A stretch of 64,000 bases of DNA from Caulobacter vibrioides OR37 (GCF_000372645.1 NZ_APMP01000017.1:18716-82715), one strand, 5' to 3'; shown: positions 28,458 to 40,341, numbered from the stretch's first letter. Notes: a model not told the origin generated them from the sequence alone. Numbers and translations: made by a program.

Positions 28458-29144
28458 ATGCGTAGAACCTTGCTTCTATGGGCCTCTTGCGGCGTCGCGC
28501 TGGCCAGCGCGGCGGCCGCGCGCCAGCAGGACGTTCCGCCTCCCGACGAAAAGATCCAGTCGACCGACCAGGCCAATCGGGAGGGAATCGCCGGCGCGAT
28601 GACCGCGCCGCTGCGGGATGTGAACGTGGTGCGCACCAAGATTCCGCGTGTGCTGCTCGAAGCCATGGAGGATCCGTACCAGCGACCGGCCAAGGCCGAC
28701 TGCAAATCGCTGATCGCCCTGGTCACGCCGCTGGACACCGCCCTGGGCGAGGACATCGACCGCCACCCGCCCGCGCCGAACGAAGACCTCATGGACCGAG
28801 GGCGCAAGGCCGCTGGCGAAGCCGCGCTCGGCGCGGTCGCCAGCACGGCGCAGGATCTGATCCCGATGCGCAGCTGGGTTCGCAAGCTCACCGGCGCGGA
28901 ACGCCACGATCGTCTGGTGCAGAGCGCCGTCGCCTCGGGCAACGTGCGCCGCGCCTATCTGAAGGGCCTGGGCGAGGCGCGAGGCTGCAATCCCCCCGCC
29001 ACGCCCCAGCATAAGCCGCCCGCCGAGCCGCCGGTCGTCGATCCGGGCATGCCGCCGCCGCCCGATCCCTACGGTCCGCGCCGACCGCGCTTTCCGATCC
29101 ACAAGGAGGAGGCGCCGGCCCTGCCCCAGGGGCCGTCCTACTGA
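28458..29144 (+). CDS. Secreted hypothetical protein with Pro-rich C-terminus
   Basis: Seen: 228 residues. A signal peptide (about 1-22, ending SAAAA) is followed by a helical region with [38 protein letters not shown], two Cys (in KADCKSL and ARGCNPP), and a proline-rich tail (from about 178). No family recognised; it looks like a conserved periplasmic protein of Caulobacter relatives. Transcribed divergently from tRNA-Lys and overlapping the tgt stop by 7 bases on the opposite strand. Confidence 0.75.
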   Translation: MRRTLLLWASCGVALASAAAARQQDVPPPDEKIQSTDQANREGIAGAMTAPLRDVNVVRTKIPRVLLEAMEDPYQRPAKADCKSLIALVTPLDTALGEDIDRHPPAPNEDLMDRGRKAAGEAALGAVASTAQDLIPMRSWVRKLTGAERHDRLVQSAVASGNVRRAYLKGLGEARGCNPPATPQHKPPAEPPVVDPGMPPPPDPYGPRRPRFPIHKEEAPALPQGPSY

Positions 29145-30253
29145 GACAGGTGGCGGGCGCGGAACTCGCGGCGGAACCGCTCGAAGCGGCCTTCGGCGAT
29201 CGCCGCGCGCATCGCCGCCGTCAGCGCCTGGAAGAAGGCGATGTTATGCCAGGACAAGAGAACCTGCCCCAGGATCTCCTCGGCCTTGAAGAGGTGACGC
29301 AGATAAGCCTTCGAATAGTCGCGGCTGGCCGGGCAATCGCTGTCGGGATCCAGCGGCGATTCGTCCTCGGCATACTTGGCGTTCTTCAGGTTTATGGGTC
29401 CATCCCACGTCCAGGCCTGGCCGTGACGGCCCGAGCGGGTGGGTAGGACGCAGTCGAACATGTCGACGCCGCGCGCCACGGCCTCGACCAGATCGATCGG
29501 CTTGCCCACGCCCATCAGGTAGCGCGGACGGTCCTCGGGCAGCAGGCCCGGCGCGTAGTCCAGAACCTCGCACATCGCCTCGTGCCCCTCGCCCACCGCC
29601 AGACCGCCAATCGCGTAGCCGTCGAAGCCGATCTCGCGCAGGCGGTCGGACGACTCGCGACGCAGGGCCTCGAAGGTCGAGCCCTGCTGGATGCCGAACA
29701 GGGCCTGGGTGTCGCGCGTCCCAAAGGCGTCCTTTGAGCGCCGCGCCCAGCGGGCCGAGAGCTCCATGCCCTTCCGCGCCCTCGCCTCCTCCGCCGGCCA
29801 GGCGACGCATTCGTCCAGCTGCATGACAATGTCGCTGCCCAGCAGGTCGGCCTGGATCTCGATCGACCGCTCGGGGGTCAGCACGTGCTTGGAGCCGTCC
29901 ACGTGGCTGGAGAAGGTCACGGCCTCCTCGGTCAGCTTGCTGATCCCCGACAGGCTCATCACCTGGAACCCGCCGCTGTCGGTGAGGATCGGCTTATCCC
30001 AGCGCATGAACTTGTGCAGTCCGCCCAGGCGCGCCACCCGCTCGGCCGACGGCCGCAGCATCAGGTGGTAGGTGTTGCCCAGGATGATGTCGGCGCCGGT
30101 GGCCTTGACCTGATCGACGGTCATGGCCTTGACGGTCGCGGCCGTCCCGACCGGCATGAAGGCCGGCGTGCGGATGTCGCCGCGCGGCGTCTTCAGCACG
30201 CCCGTGCGCGCCTTGCCCTCGACGGCTTTGATCTCGAAGGGGAACGCGGCCAT
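29138..30253 (-). CDS. tgt: tRNA-guanine transglycosylase
   Basis: Exchanges guanine-34 for preQ1 in tRNAs with GUN anticodons. Seen: 371 residues; D92 in [13 protein letters not shown], the nucleophile D267 in [14 protein letters not shown], and GGLAVGEG substrate loop (216-223). The zinc-site segment reads [20 protein letters not shown]: of the three Cys in the classical CxCxxC motif only C307 remains, the other two being Ser (305, 310), while H336 is kept. Coupled to queA by a one-base TGATG overlap. Confidence 0.96.
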   Translation of the reverse strand: MAAFPFEIKAVEGKARTGVLKTPRGDIRTPAFMPVGTAATVKAMTVDQVKATGADIILGNTYHLMLRPSAERVARLGGLHKFMRWDKPILTDSGGFQVMSLSGISKLTEEAVTFSSHVDGSKHVLTPERSIEIQADLLGSDIVMQLDECVAWPAEEARARKGMELSARWARRSKDAFGTRDTQALFGIQQGSTFEALRRESSDRLREIGFDGYAIGGLAVGEGHEAMCEVLDYAPGLLPEDRPRYLMGVGKPIDLVEAVARGVDMFDCVLPTRSGRHGQAWTWDGPINLKNAKYAEDESPLDPDSDCPASRDYSKAYLRHLFKAEEILGQVLLSWHNIAFFQALTAAMRAAIAEGRFERFRREFRARHLSQ

Positions 30254-31353
30254 CAGGAGGTCTCGTCTTTGAACAGCAGGCTGCCGTCGCCGTAGGAGTA
30301 GAAGCGATAGCCGGTGGCGATCGCGTGCTGATAGGCCGCCCGCATGGTCGCCGAGCCGGCGAAGGCGCTGACCAGCATGAACAGCGTCGACTTGGGCAGA
30401 TGGAAGTTGGTCATCAGCACATCGGCGGCGCGGAAGCGGTAACCGGGCGTGATGAAGATCGCCGTCTCGTCCGCGAACGGCCGCACGACGCCGTCCTCGC
30501 CGGTCGCGCTTTCCAGCAGGCGCAGCGAGGTCGTGCCGACGCAGACGATGCGCCCGCCCGCGGCGCGGACGGCGTTCAGCGCGTCGGCGACCTCGGCCGT
30601 CACCTGGCCGAACTCGGCGTGCATCCGATGCTCGGACACGTCGTCGGTCTTGACCGGCAGAAAGGTGCCCGCCCCCACGTGCAAGGTCACGAAATGCAGG
30701 GAGACGCCCTTTTGCTTCAGCGCCTCGAGCAAGTCGGGCGTGAAGTGCAGACCGGCCGTCGGAGCGGCCACGGAGCCGTCCTCCCGCGCATAGACGGTCT
30801 GATAATCGGATCTGTCGCGCTCGTCCTCGCCCCGCTTGGCGGCGATATAGGGCGGCAGCGGCATGTCGCCGTGGCGGGCGATGCCGATATCGAGGTCGGG
30901 GCCCGACAGGTCGAAGGCCAGCACGACCTCGCCCCCCTCGTGCTTTTCGGCGATCGTGGCGTCCAGGCTGTCGAGCGCGCGGACGCGATCCTCGCGCGCC
31001 CCGAAGCTCACGCGGTCACCGATCTTCAGCCGCTTGCCCGGGCGCATGAAGGCGCTCCAGCGGTCCGGGGCGAGGCGGCGGTGCAGGGTCGCTTCGACCG
31101 CCACCGGCGCGCCATCGCCCCCGCCGGTCGCGCGCCCCTCGCGCAGACCTGAAAGGCGCGCGGGGATGACGCGGGTGTCATTGAAGACTAGGGCGTCGCC
31201 GGGCCTTAGGAAGTCCGGCAACTGGCGGACCACCTGATCGGCCAGGGGGTGTCCCGGACGCACGACGAGCAGGCGCGCGGCGTCGCGCGGCTCGGCGGGC
31301 CTAAGGGCGATGCGGTCCTCGGGGAGGTCGAAATCGAAATCGGAAAGGCGCAT
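30253..31353 (-). CDS. queA: S-adenosylmethionine:tRNA ribosyltransferase-isomerase
   Basis: Converts preQ1-34 in tRNA to epoxyqueuosine using the ribosyl group of SAM. Seen: 366 residues with the QueA hallmarks [74 protein letters not shown] and [19 protein letters not shown]. Start at 31353 begins exactly at the family N-terminus. First of the queA-tgt pair, downstream of the cyclophilin genes. Confidence 0.97.
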   Translation of the reverse strand: MRLSDFDFDLPEDRIALRPAEPRDAARLLVVRPGHPLADQVVRQLPDFLRPGDALVFNDTRVIPARLSGLREGRATGGGDGAPVAVEATLHRRLAPDRWSAFMRPGKRLKIGDRVSFGAREDRVRALDSLDATIAEKHEGGEVVLAFDLSGPDLDIGIARHGDMPLPPYIAAKRGEDERDRSDYQTVYAREDGSVAAPTAGLHFTPDLLEALKQKGVSLHFVTLHVGAGTFLPVKTDDVSEHRMHAEFGQVTAEVADALNAVRAAGGRIVCVGTTSLRLLESATGEDGVVRPFADETAIFITPGYRFRAADVLMTNFHLPKSTLFMLVSAFAGSATMRAAYQHAIATGYRFYSYGDGSLLFKDETS

Positions 31354-31518
31354 GGGCGGGCTTCAAGCGCACGACGGGCCGCTCAGGTCAAGACACGCCT
31401 GCCCTATCCGTGTGCTGATGGCGCCCCGCGCCCCGCCGTTTCCATGCGGTCAGCCCCGGTTTCGCCGGGCGGGAGAGACAGCGACGCATCCTTTAAGGAC
31501 CTGTGCTAAGGGCCGACC

Positions 31519-32499
31519 ATGCGGTTGATCGTCCAGCTTCTGAGCCTTCTTGTTCGTGGCGCCGGCTTGATGCTGGGGCTAGCGGGTCTTGGCCTGGCGC
31601 TGGCCAGCCTGGGCGGCGCCTGGAGCGATCGACTCGACGCCCTGACCCACGCCGCGCCGCTGTGGCTGTTGATGGGCATGGGCGCGGTCGCGCTGGGCGC
31701 GATCTTCGCGCGCGGCGGCGAGCGCTGGGCGATCGTCGGTCTGGGCGGCGCGACCATCCTCGCCTGCGCCGTGATGATGCTGCCGGAATACTGGGCGACC
31801 TGGCGCTTCAAGCCAGCCATGCCGGTCGAGAGCGACCTGAAGCTCGTCCAATTCAACGCCTGGCACGACAACCGCTCTCCGGAAACGGGGTTGGCCTGGG
31901 TCGAGGCCCAGAACGCCGACGTCGTGCTGATCGAAGAAGGCGCCGGCGGCGCCGCGCCGATCGTGAAGGCTCTGAAGGCCCAGTACCCGTACTCATCCTG
32001 CGACCGGGTCGCCGAGTGCGAGACCTGGATCTTTTCGCGCAAGACGATGCTGGCGCGCGGCGGCGTCCCCACCGACAAGCCTTTTCTCGCCGGGGCCTGG
32101 GCGACTCTCGCCGACGCCAAGGGCCCCTTCACCGTGATGGCCGTTCACTATACCTGGCCGATACCCGCCGGCCCGCAGCAAGCGCAGAGCCGCAAGCTCG
32201 TTCAGTTTCTGAGCGGGTTCGACAAGCGCGACACGATCCTGACCGGCGACTTCAACTCGACGCCGTGGTCGTTCTCGCTGAAGCGGCAGGACAAGGCCTT
32301 GGGCCTGCGTCGCTGGACCCGCGCCCTGGCCTCCTGGCCGGCCGGCCAGTTCTCGCGTCTGGCGGCCGCCCCCGCTCCGTTCCTGCCGATCGACCATGTC
32401 TATGCCGGAAGCCAGTGGCGGGCCGTGAAGATCGAACGCGGCCCCGCCGTGGGCTCGGATCACCGCCCCGTCGTGGTGACCCTCAGGCGGCTCCCGTAA
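31519..32499 (+). CDS. Membrane-anchored endonuclease/exonuclease/phosphatase family protein
   Basis: Seen: 326 residues. Three transmembrane helices in the first 100 residues are followed by an EEP domain: LVQFNAWHDN (metal Asn), IEEGAGG (Glu), VHYTWP (His), LTGDFNSTPWS, LPIDHVY and GSDHRPVVV with the terminal catalytic His. This layout is typical of bacterial EEP proteins facing the periplasm, with possible nuclease or lipid phosphodiesterase activity; substrate unknown. Divergent from queA. Confidence 0.85.
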   Translation: MRLIVQLLSLLVRGAGLMLGLAGLGLALASLGGAWSDRLDALTHAAPLWLLMGMGAVALGAIFARGGERWAIVGLGGATILACAVMMLPEYWATWRFKPAMPVESDLKLVQFNAWHDNRSPETGLAWVEAQNADVVLIEEGAGGAAPIVKALKAQYPYSSCDRVAECETWIFSRKTMLARGGVPTDKPFLAGAWATLADAKGPFTVMAVHYTWPIPAGPQQAQSRKLVQFLSGFDKRDTILTGDFNSTPWSFSLKRQDKALGLRRWTRALASWPAGQFSRLAAAPAPFLPIDHVYAGSQWRAVKIERGPAVGSDHRPVVVTLRRLP

Positions 32500-32500
32500 G

Positions 32501-32534
32501 AAAACGGCCTCGGACCATGGTCCGAGGCCGTCTT
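32501..32534. terminator. Bidirectional terminator, perfect palindrome
   Basis: A 28-base perfect palindrome (32504-32531) flanked by AAAA on the left and TCTT on the right, placed between the convergent EEP gene and ppiB. Confidence 0.8.
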
Positions 32535-32557
32535 GATGGTCGCGATGATGCCTGGCC

Positions 32558-33025
32558 TTAAGCGTCGGCGGCGATCTGGGCGCTGATGATCTTGCCCGGC
32601 GCGCGCGGCGGCTCGCCCTTGGGCAGGGCGTCGACGTTTTCCATGCCTTCGGTCACCTGCCCCCAGACCGTGTACTGCTTGTCCAGGAAGGTGGCGTCGT
32701 CGAAGCAGATGAAGAACTGGCTGTTGGCCGAATCCGGGTTCGGCGTGCGGGCCATCGAGCAGACGCCGCGCACGTGCGGCTCGTCGTTGAACTCGGCCTT
32801 CAGGTCCGGCTTATCCGACCCACCGCGGCCGGTGCCCGTCGGATCGCCGCCCTGCGCCATGAAGCCCGGGATCACGCGGTGGAAGACGACGCCGTCATAG
32901 AAGCCTTCCCGCACCAGTTCCTTGATCCGCGCCACGTGGCCCGGCGCCAGATCCGGACGCAGCTTGATGGTGACCGGACCGGTATCCAGGGTCAGGATCA
33001 GGGTGTTTTCGAGGTCGGCCGACAT
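32558..33025 (-). CDS. ppiB: Cytoplasmic cyclophilin-type peptidyl-prolyl isomerase
   Basis: Seen: 155 residues, no signal peptide, short bacterial cyclophilin: GFYDGVVFHRVIPGFMAQGGDPTGTGRGG carries the catalytic Arg, Phe and Gln, then CSMARTPNPDSANSQFFI and FLDKQYTVWGQVTEG. It catalyses cis-trans isomerisation of proline peptide bonds. It follows two exported cyclophilins in the same orientation after a 100-base gap containing a repeat element. Confidence 0.94.
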   Translation of the reverse strand: MSADLENTLILTLDTGPVTIKLRPDLAPGHVARIKELVREGFYDGVVFHRVIPGFMAQGGDPTGTGRGGSDKPDLKAEFNDEPHVRGVCSMARTPNPDSANSQFFICFDDATFLDKQYTVWGQVTEGMENVDALPKGEPPRAPGKIISAQIAADA

Positions 33026-33060
33026 GGTCTTCCCTTGGGTGAAAAAGATGTGCCCGCGCT

Positions 33061-33090
33061 TCTAGAGCATTTTCCCAAAAGTGTGAAACG
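33061..33090. repeat. Short copy of an intergenic repeat (AGAGC...AAAGTGTGA type)
   Basis: TCTAGAGCATTTTCCCAAAA followed by GTGTGAAACG, between ppiB and the exported cyclophilins. It shares the TAGAGC...AAAGTGTGA framework with the longer element at 56387-56499. Similar short elements are common between alphaproteobacterial genes. Confidence 0.5.
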
Positions 33091-33125
33091 CACGGCGCTG
33101 GGCGGAACGGGACGCCAAGGCTCCG

Positions 33126-33998
33126 TCAACGGACCTCGACCGGCAGGTCGATGTCGCAGACCGAGAAATCGGCGCCCTTCAGAGCGCGCAGGCGCTTGGT
33201 CTCGGCGGCGAACCACGGCCCCTTGGGATCGATCACGCGGACCTTGGGGCGCTGACTCTCGGGAATGTCCGACAGCAGGCGCGCCTTCTGCATGACGTCC
33301 TGGGGCGGCGGCACGGGTTCGCCGACCTTGATGGCGCGGACGACGTCCAGGCCGCTGATCACCCGCCCGAACGCGGTGTAGCGCTTGTCCAGAGACGGAT
33401 AGGGCTGGCGCATCAGGAAGAACTGGCTGTTGGCCGAGTTGTTGTCCTCGTCGCGGGCCATGCCCAGCACGCCGGGGCAGTAGGTTCCCCACGCCGAGAC
33501 CTTCTTGTCGCTGGTCATCTCGCTCCAGCTCCAGGCCTGGCTGACGACGGGCAGGGATTTCAGGTAGCCCACTTCAAGGCCAGCCGGCGCGGCCATCGGC
33601 ACGAAGCCGGTGTCGGCGGCGCGCCGGAACGTGAACTCCGCCTTCAGGTTGGGCTTGGTCGAGCCGCCTTCGCCGGTGTTCTGAGGATCGCCGGTCTGGG
33701 CCATGAACCGGTCGATGACTCGAAAGAAGGTGCGGCCGTCATAAAATCCGGCGCGGGTCAGATCTCGCAGGCGCTGGGCATGGTTGGGCGCGACCTCCGG
33801 AATCAGTTCGACCAGCACGCGCCCCTTGTTGGTGTCGATCACCATCACCGTCTCGGGCGCGGGGGTTCGCCAGTCCTGTTCCGACGGTTTGGCCGGCGTG
33901 GAGGGCTTGGCCGGCGGGGTCGGCTTGGCCGCGAGGGCCGGCGTGGCCAGGACCGCCAGGCAAAGCCCGGCCAGAAGCGCGCGCGAACGGGTCATCAT
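33126..33998 (-). CDS. Exported cyclophilin-type peptidyl-prolyl isomerase (copy 2)
   Basis: Seen: 290 residues with a signal peptide (about 1-23, ending TPALAA) and a Lys/Pro/Thr linker, then cyclophilin blocks GFYDGRTFFRVIDRFMAQTGDPQ and NSANSQFFLMRQ. About 85 residues are inserted between these blocks compared with ppiB, and a C-terminal extension ends CDIDLPVEVR. A Cys in TYCPGVLGMAR and the C-terminal Cys are shared with the next paralogue and might pair. The start overlaps the paralogue's stop (ATGA). Confidence 0.9.
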   Translation of the reverse strand: MMTRSRALLAGLCLAVLATPALAAKPTPPAKPSTPAKPSEQDWRTPAPETVMVIDTNKGRVLVELIPEVAPNHAQRLRDLTRAGFYDGRTFFRVIDRFMAQTGDPQNTGEGGSTKPNLKAEFTFRRAADTGFVPMAAPAGLEVGYLKSLPVVSQAWSWSEMTSDKKVSAWGTYCPGVLGMARDEDNNSANSQFFLMRQPYPSLDKRYTAFGRVISGLDVVRAIKVGEPVPPPQDVMQKARLLSDIPESQRPKVRVIDPKGPWFAAETKRLRALKGADFSVCDIDLPVEVR

Positions 33999-34837
33999 TT
34001 CACCTGTACGGGAACGTCGACATCGCAGTTGGTGAAGCCGCCGCCCATCTCGCCCTGACGTTTGACAACCAGGGCCTTGAAGGCGGCCGAACGGGTGTCC
34101 ATCACCTGGATCGAGGGGCGCTTGTCGGCCGGCAGGTCGGCCAGCAGCTTGACGCTGATCATCTTGTCCTGCGGATCAGGCACCGGCTCGCCGGTCTTGA
34201 TGGCGCGCACGACGTCCAGACCCGAAAGCACCCGGCCAAAGGCGGTGTAGGTCTTGTCCAGCGAAGCGTTGGCCTGGCGCATGAAGAAGAACTGGCTATT
34301 GGCGCTATCGGGATCCCCGGCGCGGGCCATACCCAGGACGCCCGAGCAGAAATTGCCCCAGGTCGCCACCTTGCGGTCGGCGGTCATCACGGCGAGCGCC
34401 GAGTTCTGGCTGGTCACCGGCAGCGACTTCCACCATCCCGCCTCGTTGGTTCCGACCTTGAAGCCCTCGGCCAGCGGCATGTCGGCCCCGCGGCGGAAGG
34501 TGAACTCGGCCGTCAGGTTCGGCTGATCCGAACCGCCCATGCCGGTGTTCTGCGGATCGCCCGTCTGGGCCATGAAGTCGCCAATCACGCGGAAGAAGGT
34601 CAGGCCGTTATAAAAGCCGCTCTTGACCAGCGACCGCACGCGTTCGACGTGGTTTGGCGCGGCCTCCGGGTAGAGTTCGGCGATGATGCGGCCCTTGTTG
34701 GTCTCGACGACGATGACGTTGTTCGGGTCGGGCGTCCGCCAATCGGAGGCGGCCGGAACAGTCTGGGCCGAAGCCGCCCCAAAAGAGGTCGCGGCGGCGG
34801 CGAGCGCCAGCGCGGCGGCGGTGGTGGCGAGCTTCAT
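33995..34837 (-). CDS. Exported cyclophilin-type peptidyl-prolyl isomerase (copy 1)
   Basis: Seen: 280 residues from ATG 34837 (GGGGAA upstream) with signal peptide about 1-24 (ending ASAQ). It has the same architecture as its downstream neighbour: GFYNGLTFFRVIGDFMAQTGDPQ, a long insert, NSANSQFFFMRQ, and a C-terminal extension ending CDVDVPVQVK. The two clearly arose by tandem duplication and are translationally coupled. Probable periplasmic proline isomerase; inserted region may mediate client or envelope contacts (inference). Confidence 0.9.
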   Translation of the reverse strand: MKLATTAAALALAAAATSFGAASAQTVPAASDWRTPDPNNVIVVETNKGRIIAELYPEAAPNHVERVRSLVKSGFYNGLTFFRVIGDFMAQTGDPQNTGMGGSDQPNLTAEFTFRRGADMPLAEGFKVGTNEAGWWKSLPVTSQNSALAVMTADRKVATWGNFCSGVLGMARAGDPDSANSQFFFMRQANASLDKTYTAFGRVLSGLDVVRAIKTGEPVPDPQDKMISVKLLADLPADKRPSIQVMDTRSAAFKALVVKRQGEMGGGFTNCDVDVPVQVK

Positions 34838-34946
34838 CGAATTCCCCGAACAGAACAGTCGCGGCCGGGCGTAGAACGACACGGCCTCCCCGACAAGTGC
34901 GGCGAATGTTGAAGCGCACGATTCCGGCCGGATAACGGCGAAGGAA

Positions 34947-35438
34947 CTAGCCCCTGCCCACCTTGGCCAGCAGTTGCTGAGCCACGCCGGCCGGGACGAA
35001 CTTGCCGATGTCCCCGCCCAGGGTGGCGATTTCCTTCACCAGGCGCGAGGCGATCGCCTGGTGGCGCGGATCGGCCATCAGGAAGACGGTTTCGATCTCG
35101 CGATCCAGCTGCTGGTTCATCGCCGTCATCTGGAATTCGTATTCGAAGTCGGCCACGGCCCGCAGTCCGCGCACGATCATCTGCGCGTTCACCTGTCGGG
35201 CGAAATGCATCAGCAAGCTTTCGAACGGACGGACCTCGATCTGCGCGATCTTGGTCAGATGCTCCGTCTCGCGCTCCAGGATCTCGACCCGCTCCTCCAG
35301 CGAGAACAGCGGCCCCTTGCCGATGTTCACCGCCACGCCGATCACCAGCTTGTCGACCAGCTTGACGGCCCGCCCGATGATATCGAGGTGACCGTTGGTG
35401 ACGGGGTCGAAGGTCCCCGGATAAAGCCCAACCCGCAT
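34947..35438 (-). CDS. coaD: Phosphopantetheine adenylyltransferase
   Basis: Penultimate step of coenzyme A synthesis: 4'-phosphopantetheine plus ATP to dephospho-CoA. Seen: 163 residues with the nucleotidyltransferase motif GTFDPVTNGHLDII (T/HxGH, about 9-22), VRGLRAVADFEYEFQMTAMN, and SSxVRE-equivalent IASRLVKEIA. Full length. It follows gyrA by 27 bases and is probably in the same transcript. Confidence 0.97.
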   Translation of the reverse strand: MRVGLYPGTFDPVTNGHLDIIGRAVKLVDKLVIGVAVNIGKGPLFSLEERVEILERETEHLTKIAQIEVRPFESLLMHFARQVNAQMIVRGLRAVADFEYEFQMTAMNQQLDREIETVFLMADPRHQAIASRLVKEIATLGGDIGKFVPAGVAQQLLAKVGRG

Positions 35439-35465
35439 GCAACCCCCTGCTTCTGGCGTCGAGGG

Positions 35466-38222
<2,757 letters not shown>

Positions 38223-38345
38223 GGGGATTTTTCGCCGTCAGAATCGAACACGGAACTCCCGGAAACTGTTAGCATTCCGACAGGGACGGCGCCACCTTTC
38301 CAGCGGCCAGCGTCCCATCACCCGGCTGTTTCAGAAGGAAAACCC

Positions 38346-38870
38346 ATGCGTAAGCTCACCGTCACGACGGCCCTGAGCCTCGTTGCCCTGCTGGCGGCGT
38401 CTCCAGCGCTCGCCCAAACCGCCGCGACGGCGGCCATGAAGACCAGCGACGGCAAGGACGCGGGAACGGTCACCGTCACCGAAGCCCCGCATGGCGTGCT
38501 GCTGAAACTTGAGCTGAAAGGCCTGACGCCGGGCTGGCACGCGGTCCATTTCCACGAGAAGGGCGACTGCTCGGCGCCGGACTTCAAGTCGGCCGGCGCT
38601 CACGTGCACACCGCCGCGACGACGGTTCACGGTCTGCTCAATCCCGACGCCAATGACGCCGGCGATCTGCCCAACGTCTTCGCCGGCGCCGATGGCTCGG
38701 CCACGGCCGAAGCCTTCTCGACCCTGGTGTCGCTGAAAGGCGCGGGCGGCCGCCCCGCCCTGCTGGACGCCGACGGCTCGGCCATCGTGGTCCACGCCAA
38801 CGCCGACGACTACAAGAGCCAGCCGATCGGCGGCGCTGGCGCGCGCGCCGCTTGCGGCGTGCTCAAGTAG
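38346..38870 (+). CDS. sodC: Periplasmic Cu/Zn superoxide dismutase
   Basis: Seen: 174 residues from ATG 38346 (AGAAGGAAAA upstream) with signal peptide 1-23 (ending ALAQ). Ligands: H68 and H70 in AVHFHEKGDC, bridging H86 in SAGAH, H95 in VHG, D107 in GDLPN, H150 in VVHANADDY; C75 and C170 form the expected disulfide. The position where a zinc-ligand His is expected (PHAGD in many SodCs) reads NDAGD, giving D104. It dismutates periplasmic superoxide. Divergent from gyrA. Confidence 0.93.
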   Translation: MRKLTVTTALSLVALLAASPALAQTAATAAMKTSDGKDAGTVTVTEAPHGVLLKLELKGLTPGWHAVHFHEKGDCSAPDFKSAGAHVHTAATTVHGLLNPDANDAGDLPNVFAGADGSATAEAFSTLVSLKGAGGRPALLDADGSAIVVHANADDYKSQPIGGAGARAACGVLK

Positions 38871-38880
38871 AGGAATAGCT

Positions 38881-38911
38881 TCCCGCCACGTTGCTCTAGA
38901 TCGTGGCGGGA
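38881..38911 (+). promoter_or_regulatory. 10-bp stem-loop overlapping the lipoprotein ribosome site
   Basis: TCCCGCCACG, 11-base loop, CGTGGCGGGA. The 3' arm contains most of the GGGAGA Shine-Dalgarno used by the ATG at 38918. It could end the sodC transcript, but no T tract follows; folded, it would hide the ribosome site. Confidence 0.6.
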
Positions 38912-38917
38912 GATTCC

Positions 38918-39439
38918 ATGCGCACCTGGCGGCTGTCCCTGATGGCTCTCGCGCTCGTCGCGACGGCCGCCTGCCATGACAAAGGCGACAAGCCGGGCGC
39001 CAAGGCCCCGGCCGCCGCCAAGGTCGCGCCGCCGCCCGCTCCGCCCGCGCCGCCGCCCACGGAACTGGTCTCGCTGACCTGGCGCCCGGCCGACAGCAAC
39101 CAGAACCTTCAGTCCTTCGAGCTGCAACTGACCGGGGCGGACGTCGTGTCGGTCTGCCACACTCCACCCGGCTGGGTCCTGAAGTCGTCGCGCGCGGGCT
39201 CGGGCGTCGCCGATGTCCGTGGCTACGCCACGGTCGGCGCCGGCTATATCAGCGTCGATGACCTGGCGGATCTCGACGACCTGCTCCTGATCCGTCCCCA
39301 CCCTGGCGAGCCGATCGGGGTGCGCGGCAAGCTGCTGACGGGCGTCTACGCCGACGACGGCGGCCAGATCGAGGTCACCGCCACGCCGGCGCTTCTGGCC
39401 CGCGAACCGGCGGAGCAGTGCCCGGAGCCAAAGGCCTAA
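38918..39439 (+). CDS. Lipoprotein of unknown function
   Basis: Seen: 173 residues from ATG 38918 with GGGAGA 5 bases upstream. Lipoprotein signal with lipobox ATAAC near residue 19, then a Lys/Ala/Pro linker (to about 47), then a globular domain with TWRPADSNQNLQSFELQL, VCHTPPGWVLKSS and VRGYATVGAGYISVDDL. No family recognised. It follows sodC by 47 bases, behind a stem-loop, and its stop overlaps that of the convergent EamA gene by 4 bases. Confidence 0.8.
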   Translation: MRTWRLSLMALALVATAACHDKGDKPGAKAPAAAKVAPPPAPPAPPPTELVSLTWRPADSNQNLQSFELQLTGADVVSVCHTPPGWVLKSSRAGSGVADVRGYATVGAGYISVDDLADLDDLLLIRPHPGEPIGVRGKLLTGVYADDGGQIEVTATPALLAREPAEQCPEPKA

Positions 39440-40341
39440 ACGGTCTTGGCCGCGCTCTCCAAGGCCTTGGCGCGCTGCTCGGTCAGGGCCACCAGCGCCA
39501 CGCCGACCATGGTCGCGCCGCCGCCGACCAGCAGTTGCGGCGACAGCCGATCCCCCAGGAACAGCACGCCGATCGTGCACGAGACCAGCGGCGTCAGCAG
39601 AAAATAGGGCGCGACCCGTCCGGCCTCCCGCCGCTGGACCAGCCAGAACAGCAGCGCGCTGGCGCCGATGGTCGAAACGACGCCGGCGAATAGAACGCAA
39701 AGCCAGGCGATCGGCGGCGCGGCCTCGATCTTGGCGACCTGGTTCGTCTCGAACAGCGCCGACAGGCCCAGCAACGCGGGCGCGGCGACCACGGCGGTCA
39801 GGCCTTGAAGCTTCAGCGGCTTGATCCCCGGCGTTTTGCGCACCAGCACCGTGGCCATGGCCCAGCAGGCGCTGGCGAGGGTCACGAGCAGAACGGCCGG
39901 AAAATCGCCGGCGCCATGCGGATCCAGGCTCATCCAACCGACCCCGAGAAACGCGATGACCAGACCCGCCACCGCGGCCCGGGGCATGTCTTCGCCAAGG
40001 ACCCGCCAGGCGAAGAGGGCCGTGAACGGGATCCACAGCTGGCTGGCCACCACCAGCGGGCTCAACGCGTCGGCCATGCTGAAGGCGATATAGATGATGC
40101 CGAAATGGATCGGACCGGTCAGCAGCACGATGGCCAGCAGGGTCCTGGGCGCCGGAAACGGCGGCTTGATGAACGGAAAAAGAAACGCCAGGGCGGCGGT
40201 AAAGCGCAGGCCGCCCATCAGCATCGGCGGCAGGTAGTGCGTCGCCACCTTGGCGGCGGCGTTGTTGATCCCCCAGGTCAGGATGATCCCCAGGATCGCG
40301 AGGTATTCCAGGCCGGTCAGCGGCGAAGACTTGGCGGACAT
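39436..40341 (-). CDS. EamA/DMT family transporter
   Basis: Seen: 301 residues from ATG 40341 (GGAG about 7 bases upstream) with ten predicted transmembrane helices in two repeats, as in the drug/metabolite transporter superfamily. Recognisable segments are ILTWGINNAAAKVATHYLPP, LPLVVASQ-like LSPLVVASQLWIPFTALFAWRVLGE and the second-half LLTPLVSCTIGVLFLGDRLSP. Substrate unknown; relatives export amino acids or metabolites. It lies downstream of bioA on the same strand with a 44-base gap, so a role in biotin or precursor transport is possible but unproven. Confidence 0.88.
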   Translation of the reverse strand: MSAKSSPLTGLEYLAILGIILTWGINNAAAKVATHYLPPMLMGGLRFTAALAFLFPFIKPPFPAPRTLLAIVLLTGPIHFGIIYIAFSMADALSPLVVASQLWIPFTALFAWRVLGEDMPRAAVAGLVIAFLGVGWMSLDPHGAGDFPAVLLVTLASACWAMATVLVRKTPGIKPLKLQGLTAVVAAPALLGLSALFETNQVAKIEAAPPIAWLCVLFAGVVSTIGASALLFWLVQRREAGRVAPYFLLTPLVSCTIGVLFLGDRLSPQLLVGGGATMVGVALVALTEQRAKALESAAKTV

